Assembly (NCBI RefSeq): GCF_032854445.1
Contig: NC_088295.1
Span: forward strand, 26,277,385 to 26,341,384
Length of the DNA: 64,000 bases
DNA from: Liolophura sinensis
Taxonomy: Eukaryota > Mollusca > Polyplacophora > Chitonida > Chitonidae
Direction: 5' to 3'
Each line of letters starts with the position of its first letter. Within the stretch, counting starts at the first letter, position 1. The notes below the pieces were generated by a model. That model did not search any database. It was not told where the DNA came from and worked only from the letters and a program-made list of their open reading frames with translations. Below are positions 50,465-61,400 of this stretch, piece by piece. A program made the translations under genes and the position numbers.

Positions 50465-52520
50465 TTGCTTGTAGATATAACCGTGACACTTTATATCCGA
50501 ATCACCCACGTTGCACTTTCGTAAACTAAATTACGTGGCATAATACATGAAAGAACTGCATGTGTAAGGATCGCATGGTGTTCTGCAATTCAATGACTAA
50601 CATACTAATTATGCATTAATTTCTTATTAAAGGCTTTTGTAATGTTTATAAATTTAAACTAATGACAAACCAACTAATTTCTATATCCATCAATGTTTTT
50701 TATTAAATTCAATATTCATTACAGATTTAAAGTCGTCATAAATAAGCATGAATACAATTAAACAATCATTGTATATACAGATGCCACTATATATACATAG
50801 CAAAAATGATATAGGACACAGTTATCACAGCAAAATATGTAAAAAAAATTCTATAAATTTTTGAAAGCCGAGAAAGCTCAGCATTTCACTCCGAGTGGCC
50901 ATAATGTAGAAGCCCTTATGAACATGGCCAATAACTAGCGCTGAAAGCGTCCCCTGATAATTGACTGTCACGTCAAGAAACCTGTTAGCTCTCGATTGTC
51001 AGTGTGGTTTCTTATAGTGGATAGACAGATATCAGCTGTCGGATATCGGATATTTTTTGTTTTTGTTTGTATTTTCTCATTGTCATATTGTTTAATACCG
51101 ATGGAACGGAGAGCTCCTAGATTTTTTGACGTCACTTTTTGACGATACCTATAACATCGCAGAATGACGTCACCAAATGAGTAGTTAGGTACTGATTATT
51201 GTTTGCTATGTATTTTGTTGATAAATAGTGAAGAAATTTTAAAATATTTTTGGAACATTTCTGAAACACTACTTTATTAATTAATTCAGCTTTAGTGGCT
51301 GATTTTATGTTCACTTTCAACATAATACAAGAGAACAGTGGCATATCCGAATTTAAAATGGATTTGATGACATCATTGTTGCTTATTTTTAACCTCGTCT
51401 TCAAATTAACGAATACAGGGGTTTTCTGACATCATGTCCGTCAAACATCCTAATAGCGCATCTAACTGACATGCAATTTATTGCATATATACATGGTACA
51501 ATGTGTTGCTGGCAGACCTTACCATCGTGTACGACCTGAGCTGAAGTCACAGTGATCGCATTGGAGAGAGGCTTCAAGGCCATTGTGCTGAGGTATCATG
51601 CTAACTACTTGATCACAGATGTCCCTACAAGATATTGTGTTGTGCCTATAACATTGCATATACTTGTTACGAACTAAACTGTCTGTATTATAAAGAGATG
51701 GCTTGTTCGAAATACACGACAGTTTAGCCGCACAAAAAAGTAACCAAAACCAGCAGATTTTATTTTACAACAATTTATTACGTTTAACAAGAACAGATAA
51801 CAAGACTTATACAAATGCTAAAGTATTTAAGTTTAACAAGAAAGGATAGCAGTATCTATTCAAATACTAAAGTACTTACATGTACAACGGTGTCAAGTCC
51901 AAACGGACGCATATATTCCACAATGCGGAAAACCATACAGGCCTAAATGCACAAATAAGAGGGAAAATCCACAGTATAACTGGGTGTATGACGAAATATA
52001 CACAAAATTCCACAGACAGGGTCCGTGTACTAATAAGCACTGTGTACACAAGAGCACAAATTAAATATACAAATTCAGACTGAACAAGTGCTCGGTGGAG
52101 ACATGATATAACAAAGCCAGAGGCTATAAAGACACCAAAATTCAGCACAAAAGGCCTACTAAAGTAATACACAGCGAAAGCATCCTAAACTCTCAATAAT
52201 TCTCCTTTCTCCCCTTTGGCCTGCTTTCATAGGTCTTATATAGACTGGTGGAGTTTTCTAGAATAAGAAAATTCTTGAACACTTGTTGTAAACAAACAGG
52301 GCCCGAACTGAGGGTATTCTGGAACATTCTAAGGCAGAGGCAGACAGCAGGCCCTGAACTCAGAATATGTAAACAGTGGCAAGCTAAATTTAGAAGCTGA
52401 CGGCAGTTGCTCACATAACAATACTGTACTGTAGTCAGTTTACTATAAGGTGAATTGGGCGAACACTTCCTAGCTGGTAAGGTTGATCTAATATTTTATC
52501 AGCCCACTAATCATGTACTT
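50465..52520. other. noncoding stretch, no gene recognised
   Basis: AT-rich. At 51780-51860 the motif TTTAACAAGAAMRGATARCA followed by AAATRCTAAAGTAYTTA occurs twice. This could be part of an unknown repeat, but I cannot define its ends. Confidence 0.45.
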
Positions 52521-52529
52521 CCATTGCGC

Positions 52530-52640
52530 TTGCAACCTGCGGATGGTCGTGGGTTTCCTCCCACCTTAACGCTGGCCGCCGTCGTATAAGAGAAATATTT
52601 TTGAGTACAACGTAAAACACCAATAAAATAAATAAATAAT
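52530..52640 (+). mobile_element. SINE family A, 5'-truncated
   Basis: GCAACCTGCGGATGGTCGTG, GGTTTCCTCCCACCTTAACG, CTGGCCGCCGTCGTATAAGA, GAAATATTTTTGAGTACAAC and ACACCAATAAAATAAATAAA. Confidence 0.85.
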
Positions 52641-52644
52641 TCCT

Positions 52645-54008
52645 TTGCTATATTGCATCAACGAGTTTCAGTCGTGATTTAAACCAAGTGAGAAAACAAT
52701 ATACACCCCTAGCTGATTCCGCAAAGTTCTGAAATAAGCCAAAATTTAAAATGTAATGAAAACGCTTATTTTGTTACAATATAGAAGTTAAAAATGGAAA
52801 CACCTAGCAATATGCTGAGGCAAACTTTGGAAAATAGGTTTCAGATTTAACTTATGTCAAAAATCGCTTTGTGGAATAAACTGATGCATGACAAAAGGCA
52901 GTGTTACCTTTATCATGTAGGCTTGAACACGTTAAAGTGTGACTGCACAGATTTGCTTCATTTAAGCGTTTGTTTCCTTTCCTCTCTGTGATGCTCCAGA
53001 ACCATGTACCATGCAGAAAGACGTTCCGATACACAGCTGCTGGCCCGTGTACAAAAGAATTTATCCCGTGATATGTGCCTATACATACCTTTATGAGAGA
53101 AGAAAGAAACAGACTAGAGTTGGGATGTAATATAATCGATTATAATTGTAATTGTACAGCCGTAAAGAGTTTATTACAATCATTTCAGATGTATATAATG
53201 TATGGCTTATGTACATTACATACCATTTATGGCCAAATTGTTCTTTCAAAAAACCTTAAAACCGCCGCGTTTCGGCAAGTTACTGGTGGCATTTCCCACG
53301 TATAATAATGCAGGAAATGTTTAGACGTCGATTTAAATGCACTCGTTGTTGATTGAATTCCTAACCAAGTCCGTCCATTGGTAAAACTTGGAGTTCAGCT
53401 CGCACCTGCCATGTTCCCATGCTCCCTTCAACATCCGCTTTGTGTACCACTCCGGCCCCGGGCACTGTTGTGTGGATCGTTTGTTTGCACAACTCCTTTG
53501 TATTAAATCCTTATCCATTGTGCAAGATATCTGATTTTTCCCTTGGGCTGTCCTGAGCGGTTTCGGGAGGACATGACCCGTGTTCAGGGGCAGGGGTCTC
53601 CTGTATGCAACTGGCTGTGGAGGGCGCGGCCTCGCCAACTGTATTGACACCCTTCCAGTTCACACAACATCTCCTTAAATATCGATTAAAACGCTGTTCA
53701 ATATCGCTCTATTCCACTTGTGGCTAACAATTTCCCCCAGCATTGTGGTGAGGTAAACCGGTTTAGAACACAAATGTACTTTAGCCTTTTCTCCAGATTC
53801 TGCCCAGCGTATAATTCAAACCGCAAACATTGTCAGCATGTTTGCAGAAAATATAATTAACGCAAGGATTTGACTGTTACTGGCTTTAAATATTAATAGA
53901 TGTATGTTTGGTGTGCAAGTTATAATTATCAGCTGTTTTTCTTTTGAATAAACTGTAAACTGAGCAAATGTGACTTACATGTTCAAACCGTATACGTATA
54001 CCAATGGC
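52645..54008. other. mostly noncoding stretch around the small minus-strand ORF
   Basis: Apart from the minus-strand ORF listed separately, I see nothing recognisable here. Confidence 0.45.
53333..53650 (-). CDS. small minus-strand ORF of unknown function, possibly an exon
   Basis: Open for 105 codons from a GTG; the first in-frame ATG gives about 62 codons. The C-terminal half has a protein-like composition with five cysteines and a Trp/Tyr-rich centre (CPGPEWYTKRMLKGAWEHGR, then CELNSKFYQW). The stretch is richer in G+C than its surroundings. No signal peptide or membrane segment is evident. It could be a single exon, a transposon remnant or chance. I recognise no family. Confidence 0.25.
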   Translation of the reverse strand: MSIQLARPRPPQPVAYRRPLPLNTGHVLPKPLRTAQGKNQISCTMDKDLIQRSCANKRSTQQCPGPEWYTKRMLKGAWEHGRCELNSKFYQWTDLVRNSINNECI

Positions 54009-54284
54009 ATAATTGAGGGGCCTCCGTGGCCGACGGGGTTAGCACACGAGAACGGCGCAATGACCCAAGAGCCTCTCACCAATGCGATCGTTGTGAGTTC
54101 AAGTCCAGCCCATGCTGGCTTCCCCTCTGATCGTGCGTTGGAAGGTCTTCCAGCAACCTGTGGATGGTCGTGAGTTTCCAACGGGCTCTGCCGGGTTTCC
54201 TCCCACAATAATGCTGGCCGCCGTCGTATAAGTGAAATATTCTTGAGTATGGCGTAAAACACCAATCAAATAAGTAAATAATTG
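54009..54284 (+). mobile_element. SINE family A, full length, with target-site duplication
   Basis: The element runs from GGCCTCCGTGGCC (54019) to the AAATAAGTAAATA end. It has a tRNA-like head with A-box region GGGGTTAGC and B-box GAGTTCAAGTCC, the body CAACCTGTGGATGGTCGTGA, and the full tail TGAAATATTCTTGAGTATGG. The 7-base ATAATTG is present at 54009 and again at 54278, so the listed span includes the duplication. Best reference copy of the family in this window. Confidence 0.92.
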
Positions 54285-54419
54285 TTTACACGGCATATAT
54301 AAATTCCACGGATCATTATTGATTTCATAATTTGTTTAATTAGTGTTTTATCTATTATGACCTAATTGCACGAATTTAGATAGATGTGTGATTAAAACCA
54401 GGAACAGAACCAGAACTAG

Positions 54420-54660
54420 AGCCTACGTAGCCTGGTGATCAGTGTGCTTTAGCGCAGGGCAGTGCCCCAAGAGCCTCTCACCAATGCCTGCGCTGTGAGT
54501 TCAAGTACAGCTCATGCAGACTTCCTCTCCAGTCGTATGTGCGAAGGTCTTGCAGTAACTTGCGAATGGTCGTTGGTTTCCATTGGACTCTGTCTGGTTT
54601 CCTCTAATCATAATGCTACGCGTATAAGTGAAATATTCTTGAGCATGGCGTAACTTTCCA
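54420..54660 (+). mobile_element. SINE family A, second copy, more diverged
   Basis: Same orientation as its neighbour 135 bases upstream. The head is diverged (GCCTACGTAGCCTGGTG), with CAAGAGCCTCTCACCAATGC, a B-box GAGTTCAAGTACAG, and tail TGAAATATTCTTGAGCATGG. It lacks the ACACCAATCAAATAAATAAA end. Confidence 0.85.
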
Positions 54661-54971
54661 GTCGGATCAAATCTTTTAGAACCAGATAACTTTTGTAACA
54701 TGCGACCACCTTTCGGCCAACGTTGTTCCATCGTGCGATCTATCGTCCATTTGCTCAGTGATGAGGGCCTTGGTTTATTGATTTGCTAATCGTACAGAGG
54801 GCACGTTCACATGCTTAGGAATCCGACCGCGTGAAACACAACTCATCAAACCACAGAAGTACAACTGCACAGCACCTGACTGGCTGGCGAAGCTGGATGC
54901 GAAATCGTCACACCATTGGTCACTGCATGAGTTTGCGTTTGTATATTAATGCGGCACCGCATGATGTCCGA

Positions 54972-55085
54972 ATACACGACTATGATGACCGGGTACACGA
55001 CTATGATGACCGGATACACGACTATGATGACCGGATACACGACTATGATGACCGGAAACACGACTATGATGACCGGATACACGAT
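54972..55085 (+). repeat. 21-bp tandem repeat (7-residue frame)
   Basis: Five full units of ATACACGACTATGATGACCGG plus a partial sixth, starting at 54972 and every 21 bases. In the + frame it reads IHDYDDR repeats inside a 90-codon ORF (54831-55103); the minus frame is also open. It lies about 380 bases upstream of the multi-exon gene's start codon. Confidence 0.93.
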
Positions 55086-55462
55086 CTCAACTTAATACGC
55101 TGAGAAATCTCCATGCGACTATGTTTAACAGGGTCCAACGACATTGGAGTTTTGGGGCAAAGAAGACCTTGATGGAAATAGAGCTATGCTACAGACGTAG
55201 ATATGAAAGCCATGAAAAAGTGTGTGTATAAAAACCATGAAAGTTCATAACAACAATCAAATACCTTAAATTCATATACTTGAAATGAAACTATTCCAAA
55301 CACACAATAAAAATTTCTCTGTTTATTTATTTGAAGGCTTACAGGTTTATGGGTGCATCGAACTTTTTCTTTTATGTACATACGTGCAGCGTTGGTATAT
55401 CAAATATAGTGAAACACTATGTGCATAATTCACAGATTGTATCGGACACACGGACTTAGACA

Positions 55463-58400
55463 ATGACTGACCTTAGATTTCCGGGGATGAACGCCGGGAT
55501 ACTGGCCAGTTTTCAAGCTGTCATGGAAAACATCGCCAAAACCAGGTAAGCGGCACAGGCAAAAGTTAGAATGGGACACGTATAACTATAACAAGAGGAT
55601 AATTTGTAACTATTGTTTCACGAATGGATTTTGAAAAAAAATTATAATCTGCATGCATTTTCCATGAATTTACCATAAGTTCTTATCACCGTAATTTGGA
55701 CGTATTTCGTGCATGTATTTATTTATCTGTAGAAAGTATATCGGGTATTGTACACATCAGCAAACAATAGTGTTCGATCACGTTTTTGTTCGTGTTTTTC
55801 TTTTTTCAGACTGAGGGACACATTTGCAAGTGCTCAGCTGAATCCAGAAACCATGTTGAAGGTATGACTTCATACAACTGATGGACATGTTCATATATGT
55901 CACTTCTTTATTGGAATAGGTCTATATTGGAAATATGGAACACGTTCAGGTGAGACAAATTTTAGAAAACAAGAAGCTGTGTGTGTTTTACAAATGGAAT
56001 TGTAGAATATAAGTGAATATATATTTATTTTATTTATTTCACTGGTGTTTTTCACGCGTTTGACGACCGCATCAGTATGGGTCGGGGAAACCGGAGTGCC
56101 CTTGAGTAATCTCACGTGAACCTAACAAACCACTTTATTTAAAGCCGCCAATGCAAACGCACCCACAGCAGCGAGAGCTGGATCCGAACGCGCGAACTCA
56201 TTAGGCAAGGTCACATTATCGGATACGAACAGATGATCCTGTGAGGCTTACATAGCACATATTCTAAACAGCTTTCCTAGATAACATTCATCTGACTGTT
56301 CATTGCTTTGTTTTTGCGCAGACTAAAGACACAGGAGACCGCTACCCTTGTTCCGGCGACCATCTAACAGCGCTGTCCGTTCGTCCGTCCTATACTTCAC
56401 ATAATAGGCTCAGTATGGGCATTGTCGGCTGCCTGCCGGACAATGTCCAGAGGGTATGTAGGTAAACGTCTGTATAGCTGAGTAATGTCCCTGATTTGAA
56501 AATTTGAGACCCACTTCTTTAGTAATTCAGATGGTTTAGAAAAGAAGGAGAAATGTCGGTTGTAGAAACTGGTTAGAAACTAGATATTTGGTAGCCTGAC
56601 CAGGAAACATTAAGATATGTACAGGATTAAGTAGAAAATGCCGAGATGTTTGGGGGATTAAGTAGAAAATGTCGAGATGTCTGAGGGATTAAGTAGAAAA
56701 TGTCGAGGTGTCCGGTAGATTAAACTGAAAATGTCGAGGTGTCTGGGGGCTTAAGTAGAAAATTTTGATGTGCCTGGCGAATTAAGTAGAAAATGTCAGG
56801 TATCTCGGGAATTAAGTAGAAAACGTTGAAATGTCTGGAGGATGAAATAGAAAATGAGGAGGTGTTTGGTGCATTAAAAATGTTCGAACGTTTGAACAGG
56901 ATGCATCAACATGAGTGGTCATTTGAGCAAATTTATTTGTTATTTATTTATTTGATTGGTGTTTTACGCCGTACTCAAGAATATTTCACTTAGCTCTGCG
57001 CTCAGCCCGGGCGAAACCCACGATCATCCTGGAAAGGAAGCCTGCTTGAACTCACAGCGACCGTATTGGTGAGAGGCTCCTGGGTCATTACGCTGTTCTA
57101 TCGCGCTCACCAACTGAGCCACGGAGGCCTCCATTTGAGCAAATCAGTATCTGTCTAGAGATTAGAGCAGGATATATAAAGATGTCTGGAAGCTTTGATA
57201 TAAACAGATCGAGATATCTGGACATTTAAACATGATACACCAGTCTATCTGTGTGGCAATTGCGTTGATGCGCCAACATGTCCGGAAGCCTTGCCGGTTC
57301 ATCTGGAAGTAGGGTGTGTTAGGACAAGTTATCTCTGATGCTTTGATGCAGGTACATCAAAATATTTGAACTTTTGAGCAGGATACACCAGACTCTCTGG
57401 AAATTGTTTAGTATACGTTAAGGTATTAACATATTTTCGAACAAGATACATCACGATATCTTCATTAAGGCCTATGTCACGTTTTCTTTACTTTTAGGTA
57501 GGATACAGCTCGATATCCATGTTATGATACGTGGAAGTTATTTGCCTTTATAGACAATTTGCATCTATAATCTGCTAAAAATGTTAAACGCTTAAATTCT
57601 GGATGTAAGAGTAATGAAGGAATCAAGGGAGAACAATTTAAGTATCAATGTTTTCTGATTGATAATCTAACGTGCCATGTTTTGGTTATTTTCTTTCAAA
57701 GGCTACGTGGAGTTTTTCTATAAAGCCTGGTAAGCAACATTTCACCATATCCTTTCCCTTCATGGCGGACATGATTCGTTCATGCCCAACAGACAGCGAT
57801 TTCCAAGCCTCTGATCCAACCAATCAGCTCACAGAAGCTTTATATATCGACATGGGGCCAGAGGTCATTTCCGGCTTTCGATCTATATCAACATTGATGT
57901 TGAACAAGCAAAGGTATATATTTTTCAATTTATGCACCTGCTCTAAGTCTCCATTGCTTTGCTGTAGGTTAAACAAACGACTATATTTTCATCACTGAAA
58001 AAAATATAAAACAATAAGTAAAAGTTTTTTTCAGATACAGTTTTTAATGGTATTTCTAGTTATGCATGCTTATTTTAATTTTTTCTTTCGCTATAGGTAT
58101 GTATTTTTGTCTCAACAGGACTTCAGTCGTTGTGGTTCTACTCACATTATTCGAAGTCAATTCCACGGATGGAATCCTGCGACATTTTGAAAGTATGATC
58201 AGAATGCTTGTCCACTCCAACACACCAATAACGCTGTGGAGACACCCGGTAATATCTCTCCCCAAATCTCGGTATTATCTATGAACAAATTTAAAAATAA
58301 GGATTCGTCTCTCTTTTCTCACACCGCGTTATTGTCTTAAGTGAGTTACACTGGACATGTAGAGAAATGTAGATGTGTTTACAGATTTCCTCACAATCAC

Positions 58401-61400
58401 ATGGATGGCAAACCTGTAATATATTACAGAGTTTACAAAATACAATATTCTTATTTTGAACTCAAAAGTGCAAAGTTAATTATTTGGTGTTCGTAAACTT
58501 TCTAATATGTCCTCTGTAATATATTGCATCTGTAACAAAAGAATAACAAAAGTGCCTAATTTTATACTTTAGGGCGTTTTACGATAACATAAATTATTAC
58601 TTCTAAATCTCACTCTGAAAACAATCGCCATATGCTCTTTGAGTATCAGTGAAAGTACGGGTCCTGCTATGGTTCAAAACGGGTATACAGCTATGTCTTG
58701 TTGTTGTTGTTGAATTGTATTTAACATGATTTCAGCTCTGTGTTATGGATCTCGACTCAATCGTACAGGAAGCAATTTGCAGCGCAAGCGCGGAGACCAT
58801 TCTGGAAATCCAGCATGAAAATATACAGAATTCGTTTCCGGGAAAGAGTAGACATGAACTCCATCAATATCTCAAAGTAATTGGTTTTCTTGGTTATTTT
58901 CGTGGAGTGTTGTATTTAATTACAATTGAATTTCAATTGAATGTCCAAAACTATATTAGTAAAAACATGTTTTTGCCAGAAAAGTTCTTCAGTACTTTGA
59001 ATCAAACATAAGCGGACTGCATCTCGCTTATCAGCAAGTGGGCGCTATATGTGGACTTCAGACATTGTCATAATGCTTTAAAAGATAGCTTGCTCTGATA
59101 TAAGCAATATGCTTCGAAAGCTTTTCGCTCTTTGGAAACGAAACCTTGCTGAACCGCCTTATCACACCATGTAACCAAACCCACTGTGAATCTTCATCCT
59201 TGTCGACTCAGATGAATTTATGGATAGAGTTACTATGAAAATGACGTTAAAACGATATGTTTTGTCACTAAAGATGTAAGCTTCATAAAGCTGTACAAAT
59301 TATTCTCTTCCCCCATCGTTTTCTCAGAATGTTTCAAAATATTTGTCGGAGAGGCGGTTGAAAGGCTTGAAGTCGTGTGCTTGTCTGTAAAACAGTGTAG
59401 AAGAACAGGCTAGAATATTAAATCCCAACTGAGACCAGATAAGCTTGAGGTAGGGTAGGCCTATATTGATAATTTTTTCCCCTGTCAGAGCAGATATATA
59501 TGCATGGTAGTCTGATTTAATTCTACTTAAACTGCAATGAAGGATCGCTGTGCACGGAACCAATCATGCAAGAGGTGTGTGTTTGAATCCAGTTAAAACT
59601 GCCTTTACGTCGGAAAGCTTGACAGGTAATTGTTCAGGTGTGACAACTCCTTACTACTGGTATAGTTTTCTTTACTATATAATATGATTTTATTCACAAT
59701 TGTAGGATCAGGTGATAGCTTCAAGGTTTCGCTCCTACAGCCAGCACTTTTACAGGACATCAAAAATTCTTTCTGACCCCACAGTGACGTCCCAGAATGG
59801 TAATATCAGCACGATGTTAGAGCATCTCAGGTGGGGACACTGTTCACCGGCAGACTTCAGCAAAGTGGATACGTACATCAAGGTGAGATCAGTATAGGAA
59901 ATGCTTCTTTGTGGTGAGGACCACAATAAGGATCAGTCACTCCATGCATAATTTCAGTTTTCCAGTCATTCAAATTGTGTTCAGTATTAAATAGTTGTTA
60001 AATAATGTAATCTGGTGATTCATGATAGCCAAGGAGAATGAATACTCAAACTCAGCAACTGCCATATTAATAGTCATGTTCAGTCAAGTTAACATGTAAG
60101 TTTTGGACGTAAGAAACGTTATATCAGGATTTTATATATTTTAACTGCATCTTACGTTAAAATTATATATAATAATTATGTTGAAATTTTATATAATTTT
60201 AAAAGATTTTGTGTAGCTATTGGGGTTTCATTTCATGCTTAATGACGACTCTGGTTCAAAGTGTGATAACCATTGTTCTATTGCAATAGTTAAGTTGTAC
60301 GTTACTGCTGTAATTCTTCAACTTTTTCGCATGTGTGCAAGGTGTTTATTCAGGCATATTCTGAGAACATTATTCTGCTTAGTCCTGAAATTTGTCAACC
60401 AACCAATATAGTGTGGTCTCACAAATTAAAATTAGGTTGACTGATACATTAAAAAGGTGCGTAAATCTCATTGAAAGTTGACCTTTCATATGTGAAAAGG
60501 TTGGGGAATTAGGGTAGTCAATAGTAAGATGTAGCTGATAAGATAATCACAAAGGCAGGAATGAACAATAGGCTTCACAGCTTAGGCCCGAATTACTTTA
60601 GACGAGTAAGGTTCCCCATTTTATTGACTGTTCCAAGCGTTACTGACGATGTAATATTATTCTTTCAAAAATTAAAGCGTCTAAGATGTAATTATGAAAA
60701 TATATAGACACTACTTCATGATTAGTTATCCTGATTTATGACGATTTAGTGTAACGAACTTTGGTTTGGATAAGGTTGGTGTTCCAGCTTAACGTTTACT
60801 CCTGTTGCTATCTTGACAGTCTTCACCCTCCTCCTTAGTCAAAAACTTCTGGCTGGTCTGGGGACATGAACAACTGGCCCTGAAAATATTTCCTGTTGCT
60901 AAAGTTGCACGTGAGCCTCGATGTTTCCAGTTGTCCAATCACAACTCAACGGCAGTTCTCAGCGACAGCAGGGTGTCTGTTGCACATGTATCAATAAAGG
61001 AAGGTCTGAAAAACATAATAGATAGCCTTAAGCAACAGGAGCCTCATGGTCAAACAGGTAACTGGACACACATTTATACTTATTTATTTATTTATTTATT
61101 TTATTGCTTTAATTAACGCCACAGTCGAGAATGTTTTACTTATTCGAAGACAGCCTTTTCTGTAAATTGGCGGAGGAAACCGGAGTGTCCGAGTAATGAA
61201 CCACCGGTCTGTGGTAAGTTACTGGCAAACATTTGCACTTGTGACATACGTCATACTGGTGGACGATAAGCGCGTTCCGGCGAAATAGATGTAAGATCGC
61301 ATAATCTTACTAATGTATAAGTGATTGTAATCTATAATTTATGTATATATATCACCGTATACTCAACTTTCACTTGTACACTTAAAAATTAACCTCTTAA

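Noticed and set aside
51780-52200. Possible LTR or other retroelement end
   Set aside because: There is a short internal repeat, but no paired long terminal repeat, primer-binding site or coding region can be defined.
58097-58118. Alternative acceptor for exon 5 at CTATAG
   Set aside because: Using it puts the exon in a frame that reaches TGA; the acceptor at CAACAG (exon starting 58119) keeps the frame open to a clean donor.
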